A stretch of 64,000 nt of DNA, taken from contig NZ_JAUSUJ010000005.1 in assembly GCF_030813915.1 (NCBI RefSeq), positions 1-64,000 of the forward strand, given 5' to 3'. Of this stretch, positions 34,280 through 45,097 are shown in pieces; position 1 is the first letter of the stretch; the number at the start of each line of letters is the position of its first letter. The notes under the pieces were generated by a model. That model was not told the DNA's origin and made no database searches. It worked only from the letters and a program-made list of their open reading frames with translations. Both the position numbers and the translations under genes were made by a program. The DNA comes from Rhodoplanes tepidamans (GTDB lineage: Bacteria > Pseudomonadota > Alphaproteobacteria > Rhizobiales > Xanthobacteraceae).

Positions 34280-34379
34280 TCCCGCCACCCCGGACTCCGA
34301 GGGAGGTAGCCTATGCAAGGATCTCTAAGAATTTCTCTCCGAACGGCATCGTCGCACGGCGGCACGGCGCGGCGCCCCG

Positions 34380-35468
34380 TCAGCCCTGGGCCTGGGCGGC
34401 ACGCCCGCGCAGGCGGAGGAACTGCACGGCCTTGCGGGCGGTCTCCGGCCGCAGCTTGGTATAAGCGGTGAGATACTCGTTGCTGCGGACGAGCGCGCCG
34501 CCGTCGCGCAGGCGCAGGATGGTCTTGGTGGTGTTCCACGACAGGCCGATCGCCTTGGCGAGCAGGATGACCAGGTCGCCGCGCGGCTGCACCATCGCGC
34601 GCTCGCAGGCGTCGACCGGCAGGTCGGACATCTCGGCGAGCGCCACCGTGGTCTCGTCGAAACGGCCGGTGGCGGCGAACTCGCGGATCTTCACCTCGTC
34701 GAGGGCGCCGCAGCGGCGCAGCTCGGCGACGGCGCGGCGCGCCTCGGTGTAGTCGCCGGACTGCCGCCGCACCGAGGCCTGCACACGTCCGGCGACGTCG
34801 GACAGCATCTCGCGCAAGACCTTGCCGCTCTGGCCCTCGACCGTCTCGAGGGTGCGGCGCACGTTCTCCGAGGCGACCGTGAAGAGCTTGAGGAGGTGCT
34901 GGCGCGGGATGTCGCGGCGGACCCATACGCCCGCGGCCAGCGCGTCGTCGTCCTTGGAGCGCTCGACCAGCATGCCGTGGCCGTGCTCGGAGAAGCGCAC
35001 GCCGGCATTGGCCACCGTGGACAGGGCGACGGCGCGGTCCCCGCGCGTGACCAGCACGTCGGACACCGCCTCGCTGACCACGGCCCGCTTCGAGATGGCG
35101 AGCAGATGCGCCTGGCTGGCGGTGCTGGCGGTCTCGACCAGCGTTTCCTCGCCGAGCCGTTCCGAGCCGGCGAGGACCGGACCGGCGACGTCGATCGCCT
35201 CGTCGCGGGCGAGCATGCGCACGAGCGTCCTGGGCGCGTTCGGCACGGCGGCCAGCCGCTGCGCCAGGACGGCGCGCATCGAGGTCTCCATCTCGCCGAT
35301 CAGCCGCACCATCACGTCGTCGAACAGCGCGACCTCCTCCTCGTCGTACTCGGCGGCGCGGCCGAGGAACAGGTCGGCGATGCGCCGCAGCGCCTCGGCC
35401 CGGTAGCCGATCGCACGGTTGGAGAGCGCCTCCTCGAGCTCCTCGATGATGGTGCGGTTCTCTCTCAT
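34380..35468 (-). CDS. DUF2336 domain protein
   Basis: 362-aa soluble, almost entirely alpha-helical protein of the DUF2336 family (Pfam name; function unknown), which is widespread in alphaproteobacteria and often found near signalling or motility genes. HEAT-like helical repeats are apparent (for example RRIADLFLGRAAEYDEEEVALFDDVMVRLIGEMETSMRAVLAQRLA). The gene lies between two GGDEF-EAL genes, 3 bp after the upstream one and 100 bp before the next, so it is almost certainly co-transcribed and probably acts in the same c-di-GMP output. Confidence 0.85.
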   Translation of the reverse strand: MRENRTIIEELEEALSNRAIGYRAEALRRIADLFLGRAAEYDEEEVALFDDVMVRLIGEMETSMRAVLAQRLAAVPNAPRTLVRMLARDEAIDVAGPVLAGSERLGEETLVETASTASQAHLLAISKRAVVSEAVSDVLVTRGDRAVALSTVANAGVRFSEHGHGMLVERSKDDDALAAGVWVRRDIPRQHLLKLFTVASENVRRTLETVEGQSGKVLREMLSDVAGRVQASVRRQSGDYTEARRAVAELRRCGALDEVKIREFAATGRFDETTVALAEMSDLPVDACERAMVQPRGDLVILLAKAIGLSWNTTKTILRLRDGGALVRSNEYLTAYTKLRPETARKAVQFLRLRGRAAQAQG

Positions 35469-35471
35469 GGG

Positions 35472-38237
35472 TCAGGCCGACCGGACCATGGCGGCGTCCG
35501 CCGCGGGGGCGGCGCCCGGCGCGGGGGCGGCGACCAGCGCCGTCGCGGGCGCCGGCCGCCCGACCAGATAGCCCTGCACCTGATCGACGCCGGCGGCCCG
35601 CAGGAGCCGCAGCTGCGTCTCCGTCTCGACCCCCTCGGCGACCGTGACCATGTCGAGCGAACGGCCGAGATTGACGATGGCGCACACGATGGCACCGCAA
35701 CCGTCCCGGGCCAGGAGATCGCGGGTGAAGCAGCGGTCGATCTTGAGCTTGTCGAACGGGAAGGTGGTCAGGTAGCTGAGCGACGAGTAGCCGGTGCCGA
35801 AGTCGTCGAGCGCGATGGACACACCGAGATTCTTGAGCTGATGCAGGGTGGAGACGTGATCGGCCTCCCATTCCAGGAGGACCCGCTCGGTGATCTCGAT
35901 CTCCAGCCGCTCCGGCGGCAGCCCGGAGTCGACCAGGGCGCACATGATCACGTCGAGCAGGTTGGTCTTGCGGAACTGGACGGGCGAGATGTTGACCGCG
36001 ACCGTGGCGTCGTCCGGCCAGGTCGCCGCCTCGGCACAGGCGGTCTGCAGGATCCATTCGCCGAGAGCTCCGACGAGCCCGGTGTCCTCGGCCATGGCGA
36101 TGAAGCGGTCCGGCGCGATCAGGCCCTCGTCGGGATGGTTCCAGCGGATCAGCGCCTCGCGACCGACGAGCCGCCGTGTCCCCGCCTCGACGATCGGCTG
36201 GTAGTGGAGCTCGAACTCGCCGCGGGCCAGCCCGGCCCGGAAGTCGATCTCCAGCCGGTGGCGCTCGTCCGCCTCGGCCGCCATCGAGGTGTCGAAGAAG
36301 GCGAAGCCGTTCCGGCCGTTGCCCTTGATGGCATAGAGCGCGAGGTCAGCCTTCTTCATCAGCTCGTCGGCCCGCGTTGCGTCCTTCGGAGCCATGGCGA
36401 TGCCGATGCTGGCACCGACCGAGACCTTGGTCCCGTCGATGTCGAACGGCTCGTCGACGAGATCGACGATCCGGCTCGCCAGCACGACGGCGCTCTCGTG
36501 CATCGCCTCGCTCCAGTCGCCCCCCGGTGCGAAGTCGCGCGGCGGCGACTGGATGACGGCGAACTCGTCGCCGCCGAGCCGCGCCAGCACGTCGTCGGCG
36601 CGCAACGCCTTCTGCAGGCGGCCGGCGATCTCCTTCAGCACGATGTCGCCGGCGGCGTGACCGAGCGTGTCGTTGACGGGCTTGAAGCGGTCGAGGTCGA
36701 GCATCAGGACCGTGAACGGCCTCTCCTCGGCCTCCAGACGCCGGCGCGCCGTCGCCATCTGCTCGAGGAAATGCGAACGGTTGGCGACGCCGGTCAGCAG
36801 GTCGCTGTGGGCGAGCCGTCGGATCTTCTCCTCCGCCTGCCGGCGATCGGTGACGTCCTCGTGGGTCGACAGCCAGCCGCCACCCTCCATCGGCTGGTTG
36901 GCGACCAGGATCGTGCGGCCGTTGCCGAGGGTGAACTCGTGACTCGATACGCTGCCGCTCGTGGTGCGCTCGCGTATGGCGCGCGTCACCTTCTCGATCG
37001 ACTCAGGTCGATCACGCAGGTCGGCGCAGGCGGCGATCACGGCGTAGAGCGGTGTGCCCGGCACGGTGTCGCCGGACGGGATGCCGTAGATCTCGCGGTA
37101 GCGCTCGTTGCACACCACCAGGCAGGCGCTCCGGTCGAACATCGCGAGTCCCTGGGTCATGTTGTTGAGGGCCGCGTCGAAGCGCTGGTTCTGGAGCTGC
37201 AGCGCGGCCTGATGGGCGAGCAGCTCGGCGTGCTCGCGGACCAGCGCCTGCGACTTCTCGGCGAGCGACGCCTCCGAGGCGCTGGTGCGACGATACTGCC
37301 GGACCATCAGGACCAGCAGACCGGTCGCGGCCACCAGGAAGGCCAGCGTCGCGGCGCCCACCACCAGCGAGCGCTGGCGCCAGGGCGCCAGGACGTCGGC
37401 CTCCTCCACCGAGACGTTCACGACGAACGGATAACCGTCCAGCGGCTGCACGGCGACCCAGCGGGGGCGCCCGTCGAACAGCCCCCACGACCAGTAGGTG
37501 CCGCCCCCGTTGGCCACCACGTCGTGCCAGGGGGAGTTCAGCGGAACGATCGTACCGGTGCGGCTCTCGGAATCGGGATAGCGGATGAACACCCGCCCGT
37601 CGGCGCGCGCGAAGGTGAACACCTGCCGGTTCAACCGCTCGACCGGCCGGTACACCCGCGCGAAGTAATCCATCGCGAGGCTGACATAGACGATGCCGAG
37701 GAACCTTCCGTCCGCGCCGTTCAGGCGGCGGGCCAGGACCAGCGTCTGGGCCCCGTTGATGCGGCTCCTCACCGGCAACGGGGTGCTCAGGCGATCGTCG
37801 TCGTGGGCCTGGAGATCGAGGAAGTACTCGCGGTCTGAGAGATCGAGGTCCGGCGTCGGCCAGCGCGCCGTCGTCAGGACAACCCTGCCGACGCTGTCCG
37901 TCACCGTGATGCCGAACGCCTGCGACAGGTGCGCGAGCCGCTCCAGCATGAGAAGTCGAAACGCCTGCGGGTCGGGAATGGCGGGGGCATCGTGGCCGGG
38001 CGCCTGCACGTCGGTGGACAGCCGGGCCTGCAGCTCGCGCAGGACGATGTCCACCGCCTGGATCGAGCTGGTGAGCTGCCCTGCCAGGACCACGGCGACG
38101 TTCTGCACCTCGCGCAGGCCACCGCGGACCTCGTGCTCACGGTCGACATAGAGGGCGACGCCCACCCCGCCGGTCGCCAGTCCGAGCACCAGCACGGCGG
38201 CGGCAGACAAGGCCCGGAACGTCCATGATCGGGACAT
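35472..38237 (-). CDS. sensor GGDEF-EAL protein with periplasmic Cache-like domain
   Basis: 921-aa membrane protein: TM1 (about 9-30), a periplasmic sensor of about 265 residues of dCache type (DREYFLDLQAHDDDRLSTPLPVRSRINGAQTLVLARRL), TM2 (about 297-317), a PAS domain, GGDEF and EAL. GGDEF is intact and its I-site (RADD, then five residues, then GGDEF) is complete, unlike its partner at 31856. EAL motifs (REALIRW, NISPVQF, EITERV, DDFGTGYSS, KIDRCF, AEGVET) are also intact. A small extracellular ligand would set c-di-GMP synthesis or breakdown. First gene of the c-di-GMP operon; it lies between the tad locus and DUF2336. Confidence 0.93.
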   Translation of the reverse strand: MSRSWTFRALSAAAVLVLGLATGGVGVALYVDREHEVRGGLREVQNVAVVLAGQLTSSIQAVDIVLRELQARLSTDVQAPGHDAPAIPDPQAFRLLMLERLAHLSQAFGITVTDSVGRVVLTTARWPTPDLDLSDREYFLDLQAHDDDRLSTPLPVRSRINGAQTLVLARRLNGADGRFLGIVYVSLAMDYFARVYRPVERLNRQVFTFARADGRVFIRYPDSESRTGTIVPLNSPWHDVVANGGGTYWSWGLFDGRPRWVAVQPLDGYPFVVNVSVEEADVLAPWRQRSLVVGAATLAFLVAATGLLVLMVRQYRRTSASEASLAEKSQALVREHAELLAHQAALQLQNQRFDAALNNMTQGLAMFDRSACLVVCNERYREIYGIPSGDTVPGTPLYAVIAACADLRDRPESIEKVTRAIRERTTSGSVSSHEFTLGNGRTILVANQPMEGGGWLSTHEDVTDRRQAEEKIRRLAHSDLLTGVANRSHFLEQMATARRRLEAEERPFTVLMLDLDRFKPVNDTLGHAAGDIVLKEIAGRLQKALRADDVLARLGGDEFAVIQSPPRDFAPGGDWSEAMHESAVVLASRIVDLVDEPFDIDGTKVSVGASIGIAMAPKDATRADELMKKADLALYAIKGNGRNGFAFFDTSMAAEADERHRLEIDFRAGLARGEFELHYQPIVEAGTRRLVGREALIRWNHPDEGLIAPDRFIAMAEDTGLVGALGEWILQTACAEAATWPDDATVAVNISPVQFRKTNLLDVIMCALVDSGLPPERLEIEITERVLLEWEADHVSTLHQLKNLGVSIALDDFGTGYSSLSYLTTFPFDKLKIDRCFTRDLLARDGCGAIVCAIVNLGRSLDMVTVAEGVETETQLRLLRAAGVDQVQGYLVGRPAPATALVAAPAPGAAPAADAAMVRSA

Positions 38238-38397
38238 GAGGCGGGTCGCGAGGCTGTACGGGAACGACGGGAACGAGGTGCGGAAGCGAGCCGCATCATG
38301 CCGGCGGAAGTGCTAAGGATTCATGCAATGCCTGCAGGAAACCGCACGCAGCGACGTAGTACTTCAGCATTAGCAACAAGGCGAGACGTCGCGTCGT

Positions 38398-39348
38398 TCA
38401 GTACGCGCCCATCTTCACGCGCACATAGACGGGCAGCAGGATGACGACGAACAGCACCGGAAACACGCAGATCATCAGGGGCACGGACAGCTTCACGGGC
38501 AGGCTGTAGGCCTTCTCCTCGGCGAGCGACAGGCGCTTGTGGCGCATGTCCTCGCTGTACACGCGCAAGGCGTCCGTGATGCTGGAGCCGAGCTCGTCGG
38601 ACTGCTGGATCAGCGTCGCGAAGGAGCGCACCTCCTCCAGCCCGAGGCGGTCGCCGAAATGCTCCAGCGCCTCGGTGAGGGTGCGGCCCGCCCGGATCTC
38701 GAGATTGGTGATGTGGATGTTCTGGGCGAGCGCCGGGTAGGAATCGGCGAGCTCGCGGCCGACGCGCTCGAGCGCGCCTTCCATGCCGAGCCCGGCGTCG
38801 GCGCAGACGACCAGCAGATCCATGAAGTCCGGGAAGCCGGTGCGATACTCGTCGCGCCGCTGCCTGACGATGCGGTCGAGCGCCAGGCTCGGACCGAGAT
38901 AGCCGGCCAGTCCGGCGACCCCGACCAGCCCCCAGAACGACGAGGCGCCGGCGTCCATCACGGTCGGCAGCAGCGCGAAGGCGAGGCCGCCGAGGCCGAC
39001 CGCGAGACCGCCGCGCAGCACGAAAAACAGGCCGACGGCGCGCGGATCGAAGATCCCGGCCTGCACCAGACGGGCGCGCAGCAGCTTCATGTTGCCGGTG
39101 TCGAGGCTCGCATAATGCCTGGTGGTGTAGTCGACGAGCTTCTGCACGGCCTCGACGCTGGCCTGGCGGAACGAGCGGCGGCCGCCGCTCTCGGCCAGGC
39201 TGCCGCCGCCGACGATCCCGGCGGCGCGCCGCTTGACCGCGCCGCGCACCCGCACCACCGCCATCACGCCGAACGCCGCCGCGGTCGCCGCCACGAACAC
39301 GAAGGCGGTGATCAGCAGGTCGGTGTTCTGGGCGATCAGCGTGTCCAT
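38398..39348 (-). CDS. tadC: Tad pilus inner-membrane protein TadC
   Basis: 316-aa T2SF (GspF-like) membrane platform protein of the Tad/Flp pilus machine. It has an N-terminal TM helix (about 12-32), the GspF domain with PDFMDLLVVCADAGLGMEGALERVGRE and SFATLIQQSDELGSSITDALRVYSEDMR, and C-terminal TM helices ending in VILLPVYVRVKMGAY. With TadB it anchors the assembly ATPase. Last gene of the minus-strand cpa/tad operon. Confidence 0.93.
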   Translation of the reverse strand: MDTLIAQNTDLLITAFVFVAATAAAFGVMAVVRVRGAVKRRAAGIVGGGSLAESGGRRSFRQASVEAVQKLVDYTTRHYASLDTGNMKLLRARLVQAGIFDPRAVGLFFVLRGGLAVGLGGLAFALLPTVMDAGASSFWGLVGVAGLAGYLGPSLALDRIVRQRRDEYRTGFPDFMDLLVVCADAGLGMEGALERVGRELADSYPALAQNIHITNLEIRAGRTLTEALEHFGDRLGLEEVRSFATLIQQSDELGSSITDALRVYSEDMRHKRLSLAEEKAYSLPVKLSVPLMICVFPVLFVVILLPVYVRVKMGAY

Positions 39349-39378
39349 GCGGCGGGCCGGCTCCGTGCGGTGTCGCGA

Positions 39379-40344
39379 TCAGATCTTGAAGTTGACCATG
39401 CGGAACATCAGCAGGTTCCCGATGAGCATCCAGGCGCCGGCGACGCCGAGACCGAACTTGGTCAGGTCGTACTTCCACACGCTGCCGTAGAAGTCCGGAG
39501 ACACCACCTGGACGATGAAGAACATGCCAATCGGCAGCGCCGACAGCAGCATCGCCGACATCTTGCCTTCCGCGGCGAGCGCCTTGACCTTGCGCCGCAT
39601 CTTGAAGCGGTCGCGGATCACCGAGGAGAGGTTCTCCAGGATCTCGCCGAGATTGCCGCCGGTAGAGCCCTGGATCGCCACCGCGGTGACGAACAGCGGC
39701 AGGTCGTCCTGCCCGACCCGGTAGAACAGGTTGCGCATGGCGGTCTCGAGATCGGCCCCGTAGGTGATCTCGTCGGCGACGATGCCGAACTCGGTACCGA
39801 TCGGATCGGGCAGCTCGCGCGCCACCATGGTGACGGCGATCGGCACCGGATGGCCGGCCCTGAGGCTCCGCACGATGATGTCGATGGCGTGGGAGAACTG
39901 GGCGCCGAACTGCTTCTGCCGGCGCGAGCGGAGCACCTTCAGCGCCAGGATCGGACCGAGCGCGAGCGTGGCGAGCGTCGCCGGAATCGCCTCGACCATG
40001 CTGTTGCGGAGGGTCAGGACGGCGCCGAACACGACCACGCCGGCGAACAGCGTGTAGATCACCAGCCGGGTGATGCCGCCCGACATGCCGGACTGCAGCA
40101 GCAGCCGGTTGAACGACATGATCGGCAGCGTGAGGTCGCCGCCCGAGGTGAGGCCGCGCTCGCGGCGGAGCTGGATCAGGATGCTCTCGCGGTCGGGCGT
40201 GTCGGCGAGCAGCGCCAGCCGGCGGTTGACCCGCTTGCGGTAGGAGGCCGCCGAGAAGAACAGCAGATAGGCGCCCTCGCCGAACATGATCGCCGAGGCG
40301 GCGGCCAGCGCGTAGATCATGTAGACGGGATCGATGTCGGGCAT
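39379..40344 (-). CDS. tadB: Tad pilus inner-membrane protein TadB
   Basis: 321-aa T2SF platform protein, partner of TadC. An N-terminal TM segment (about 7-26) precedes a basic cytosolic part (KRVNRRLALL), then two TM helices around residue 95-130, the GspF core (FSHAIDIIVRSLRAGHPVPIAVTMVARELPDPIGTEF; QGSTGGNLGEILENLSSVIRDRFKMRRKVKAL) and C-terminal helices. ATG 40344 is chosen; a TTG three codons earlier is possible. 13 bp after cpaF. Confidence 0.92.
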   Translation of the reverse strand: MPDIDPVYMIYALAAASAIMFGEGAYLLFFSAASYRKRVNRRLALLADTPDRESILIQLRRERGLTSGGDLTLPIMSFNRLLLQSGMSGGITRLVIYTLFAGVVVFGAVLTLRNSMVEAIPATLATLALGPILALKVLRSRRQKQFGAQFSHAIDIIVRSLRAGHPVPIAVTMVARELPDPIGTEFGIVADEITYGADLETAMRNLFYRVGQDDLPLFVTAVAIQGSTGGNLGEILENLSSVIRDRFKMRRKVKALAAEGKMSAMLLSALPIGMFFIVQVVSPDFYGSVWKYDLTKFGLGVAGAWMLIGNLLMFRMVNFKI

Positions 40345-40357
40345 GGCGGTCAACCGG

Positions 40358-41839
<1,482 letters not shown>

Positions 41840-41882
41840 GGCCCCTCTCGTCACCTCGTCGTCGTGCCGCCCGGCGGCGCGA

Positions 41883-43112
41883 TCATCCCCGCGCCCAGGA
41901 CAGGCCCAGACGCCGCTTGCCGGCCGGCTCGGCGGCCGCCCTGTCGGCCGGCACCACGGGCGCGACGAGCTTCCGGAGCTGGGTCGTGATCTTGTTGCCG
42001 GCCTTGACCTCGTCGAGCGGCACGCCGCGGTCGATCGCCTCGCGCACCAGCCGGTAGTCGTTCGGGATGGTGGCGGCGAAGTCCTCCCCGAGCGCCTGCT
42101 CGACGTCGCTGCGGCGCAGGCCGGCGCCGAACAGCCGCTGCTCGAAACGGTTGATGATCACCTGCGGGCGCGGACCGTCCTCCAGCCGCTCGCGCACCGC
42201 GGTGACGAGCTGCTTGGCGTGCTTGATGCCGGGGACCGTCATCTCGCTCACCACGAACAGCCGGTTGGAGCCGAGCAGCACGTTGTCGGTCCAGGCGAAC
42301 CAGGTTCGCGGCAGGTCGATCACCACGTAGTTGAAGTGCGAGGAGACGAGGTCGAGGAGGCGCGTCACGGTGTCGGGATCGAACGAGCGCATCTCGGCCG
42401 GCCGGCACGGCGCCGCGATCACGGCGAGGCCGGAGGCATGATAGGAGAGCATCACCTCGAGCAGCTGGCGATCGAGCCGTTCGGGGCGCGGCTCGATCTC
42501 GTTGAGGTCGAGCCGCGGCTCCAGGTCGAGATAATCGGCGCAGGCGCCGTGCTGGAAGTCGAGATCGACCAGGCAGGTCGCCGGCCGTGTCTTCTGGGTG
42601 CCGCTGCCGAGCAGCAGCAGCGCGGTCTGGATCGCCAGCGTGGTCACCCCGGCGCCGCCGACCGCCGGCAGATAGGTGACGATCTCGGCCTCGCTCGACT
42701 CGTTGCCGGTCGGCGTCTGCACCACGCGGGCGCAGGTGCGGACCAGCTCGACCGGCTGCACCGGCTTCACCAGGAAGTCGGCGATTCGCATCTTCAGCAG
42801 CTGGCGCATCACCTCCTTGTCGAAGGCGTCCGTCACGGTGACGACCGGCGGCCAGCCGGCGAACCGCGCCGTCAGGCCGTCGAGGGCCGCCATCTCCTCG
42901 GCCGTCGCGGCGTGCAGGTCGACCACCACCACGGTCGCGTCGGATTCGGCGACGGCGGCGGCCTGCCCGGCCAAGGTCCCCGGCAGCAGATCGAGATCGA
43001 TCTGCGGCGCGGCCGCGAACGTCTCCTGCACGACCCGCTCGAACTCGGGATCGGGGGTGACGACGACGACGCGCGTCTTGGCTCCGGAGGATCTGGTGCG
43101 GGGACTTCGCAT
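41883..43112 (-). CDS. cpaE: Tad pilus localisation protein CpaE (receiver-like plus ParA-like ATPase)
   Basis: 409-aa MinD/ParA-type protein that places the pilus machine in Caulobacter relatives. Residues 12-130 form a receiver-like fold that keeps a putative acceptor Asp65 and the Lys116-Pro117 switch motif. Residues 140-400 are a ParA-like domain with a deviant Walker A (VGGAGVTT, 151-158) that lacks the usual Lys, as in other CpaE proteins. VIDLPRTW is the Walker B/switch region. The ATG at 43112 fits the start of the receiver domain. Third last in the operon. Confidence 0.9.
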   Translation of the reverse strand: MRSPRTRSSGAKTRVVVVTPDPEFERVVQETFAAAPQIDLDLLPGTLAGQAAAVAESDATVVVVDLHAATAEEMAALDGLTARFAGWPPVVTVTDAFDKEVMRQLLKMRIADFLVKPVQPVELVRTCARVVQTPTGNESSEAEIVTYLPAVGGAGVTTLAIQTALLLLGSGTQKTRPATCLVDLDFQHGACADYLDLEPRLDLNEIEPRPERLDRQLLEVMLSYHASGLAVIAAPCRPAEMRSFDPDTVTRLLDLVSSHFNYVVIDLPRTWFAWTDNVLLGSNRLFVVSEMTVPGIKHAKQLVTAVRERLEDGPRPQVIINRFEQRLFGAGLRRSDVEQALGEDFAATIPNDYRLVREAIDRGVPLDEVKAGNKITTQLRKLVAPVVPADRAAAEPAGKRRLGLSWARG

Positions 43113-43155
43113 GATGGGGGTCTTTCGGACTCGCGGAAAGGCGGCGGCGCCGCGG

Positions 43156-43518
43156 TCAGTCCTTGACGGTCTCGCCTCCCGAGGTTGCGCCGGCGACCGT
43201 GGGTGCACCCTCGGCGCCCTGCGACTGCTTCCAGGTGGAGGTGGTGCCGAGGCCCTGCGGCTTGATCACCCGGCCGCGCCGGTAGCGCTCGGCGGCGATG
43301 GCGACCGTGGTGCCCTGGCCCGGGATGTTCCGGTCGGCCGCCGCCTTCGGCCAAGGATCGATCGTGTGGATGGCGGCGTTGGTGGCGACCGCATCCTGGG
43401 CCCCGAACAGCAGGGTCTCGCGGCGATCGTAGTAGATGTCCGAGCAGCCGCCGAGCAGCGCGGCGAGCACGAGGGCGCCACCGAGGGCGCGGAACCGGAC
43501 CGTCTCAGCGCACCACAT
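43156..43518 (-). CDS. short CpaD-like pilus lipoprotein
   Basis: 120-aa lipoprotein: signal peptide with lipobox LLGGC (Cys at about residue 25) and then a short periplasmic part with YDRRETLLFGAQDAVATNAAIHTIDPWPKAAADRNIPGQG. This block is typical of the small protein located between cpaC and cpaE in Bradyrhizobium-type loci. It is only about half the length of Caulobacter CpaD, so it may be a distinct family that replaces it. Its start overlaps the cpaC end by 14 bp. Confidence 0.8.
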   Translation of the reverse strand: MWCAETVRFRALGGALVLAALLGGCSDIYYDRRETLLFGAQDAVATNAAIHTIDPWPKAAADRNIPGQGTTVAIAAERYRRGRVIKPQGLGTTSTWKQSQGAEGAPTVAGATSGGETVKD

Positions 43519-45034
43519 AGACGCCTCCCACCGGGAACTCGATCATGTGCCCCGTGTAGGGCCGCAGCGCCGCCGTCTCGCCCCGCACCGCCGGGCCGCG
43601 GTCGAGCTCGGGCTTGCCGCCGACGAAGAAGTCGAGGTCGTTGGCCGGCAGCGTGTTGTCGAGCGGAGTCTTGAGCGGATCGCCCGGCCGCGCCGGCCGC
43701 GCCAGGCGCGGCGTCACGATGATGACGAGATCCGTCTCCCTCTTCTGATACGACTTCGAGGAGAACAGGGTGCCGAGGACCGGCACGTCGCCGAGCCAGG
43801 GGAACTGCTCCTGCTCGGTGGTCGAGTCGTTCTGCAGGAGCCCGGCGAGCATGAAGCTCTGGCCGTCGCGCAGCTCGAGCGTGGTCGAGGCGCGCCGCAC
43901 CGTGAGGCCCGGCACCGAGATGCCGTTGGCGACCGACACGGTCGTCGACTTGTCGATCTGGCTGACCTCGGGCTCGATCTTCAGGTTGATGATGCTGCCG
44001 TTGAGCACGGTCGGCGTGAAGGCGAGGCTGACGCCGTAGCGCTTGTACTCGACCGAGATCTGGCCGAGCGTGCCGGACACCGGGATCGGATACTCGCCGC
44101 CCGCCAAGAAGTTCGCCGTGTCGCCGGAGAGCGCGACGAGGTTCGGCTCGGCGAGCCGGCGCACCAGCCCCTTCTCCTCCAGCGCGTTCAGGGCGACGTC
44201 GATCTGCATGCCCTTGGTCACCAGGCTGCCGACCAGGAAGCCGAACGGGTTGCCGCCGGAGAGCACGCCGGCCGCCGTGGTGCCGACCGCCTGGGTGACC
44301 GGCAGCGAGGTCGTCTGATCGCCGATATTGCCGGTGAAGCGGCCGTTCTTGCTCCACGCGTTCCACTGCACGCCGAGCTCGCGACCGGCCGAGCGCGACG
44401 CCTCGACGAAGCGCACCTCGAGCAGCACCTGCTGGGGGGAGGCGACCTGCACGGCGTTGATCACCTGCGGGCCGAACTCGCGGGAGATGGACAGGGCCTG
44501 GTCGAGGGTGATCGAGTCGGGCGCGGTGCCGCCGAGCAGGATGCGGCCGTTGACGCTGGTGACGCGGAACTTGGCGGCCGGGAAGCGGTGGGCGAGCTCG
44601 GTGGCGAGCGCCGACACGTCGTAGGAGACCTCGACGTCGAACACGCCGACCAGCTTCTTGCCCTCGCCGTAGACCGACACCCGGGTGGTGCCGAGCTTCT
44701 TGCCGAGGATCGACAGCGTGCGGTCGGTGAGCGGATTGACGTCGGCGATCTCCGGATCGCCGAGCGAGATCTCGAGGAAGGGCGTGTCGGTGCGGATGTC
44801 CTGCGACTTGCCGACCGGGACGGTGACGGCCTGGGTTCGCTTGCCGGCCGAGAACTGGATCGCCTTCTGGGCCCGCGCCTCGGAGACGAGGCCGGGCAGC
44901 GCCGCGGCGGCGAGCGCGCCGCCGAGCGCCAGCGCCGTGGCGACGGCGAGCGTGCGCCGGTGGCGCCCCGCCGCGCGTGCCGCATTCCGCGACGGCCCTG
45001 CCGTCCTCTCCGCCATGATGCCGTCCCCGTCCAT
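43505..45034 (-). CDS. cpaC: Tad secretin CpaC/RcpA
   Basis: 509-aa outer-membrane secretin forming the exit channel for the Flp pilus. An N-terminal signal peptide (about 26-55) precedes N-domains (SILGKKLGTTRVSVYGEGKKL; the BON-like ALATELAHRFPAAKFRVTSVNGRILLGGTAPD) and the C-terminal secretin domain with VEASRSAGRELGVQWNAW and the conserved VPVLGTLFSSKSYQKRETDLVIIVTPRL. An ATG at 45034 is used; ATG 45016 is also possible. 63 bp after cpaB. Confidence 0.94.
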   Translation of the reverse strand: MDGDGIMAERTAGPSRNAARAAGRHRRTLAVATALALGGALAAAALPGLVSEARAQKAIQFSAGKRTQAVTVPVGKSQDIRTDTPFLEISLGDPEIADVNPLTDRTLSILGKKLGTTRVSVYGEGKKLVGVFDVEVSYDVSALATELAHRFPAAKFRVTSVNGRILLGGTAPDSITLDQALSISREFGPQVINAVQVASPQQVLLEVRFVEASRSAGRELGVQWNAWSKNGRFTGNIGDQTTSLPVTQAVGTTAAGVLSGGNPFGFLVGSLVTKGMQIDVALNALEEKGLVRRLAEPNLVALSGDTANFLAGGEYPIPVSGTLGQISVEYKRYGVSLAFTPTVLNGSIINLKIEPEVSQIDKSTTVSVANGISVPGLTVRRASTTLELRDGQSFMLAGLLQNDSTTEQEQFPWLGDVPVLGTLFSSKSYQKRETDLVIIVTPRLARPARPGDPLKTPLDNTLPANDLDFFVGGKPELDRGPAVRGETAALRPYTGHMIEFPVGGVYVVR

Positions 45035-45097
45035 TTCAGCCCCCGAAGTCCTGGTCTCGGCGACCCCGCGCCCCCCGGCACGAGCCCGCCGCCTCTC

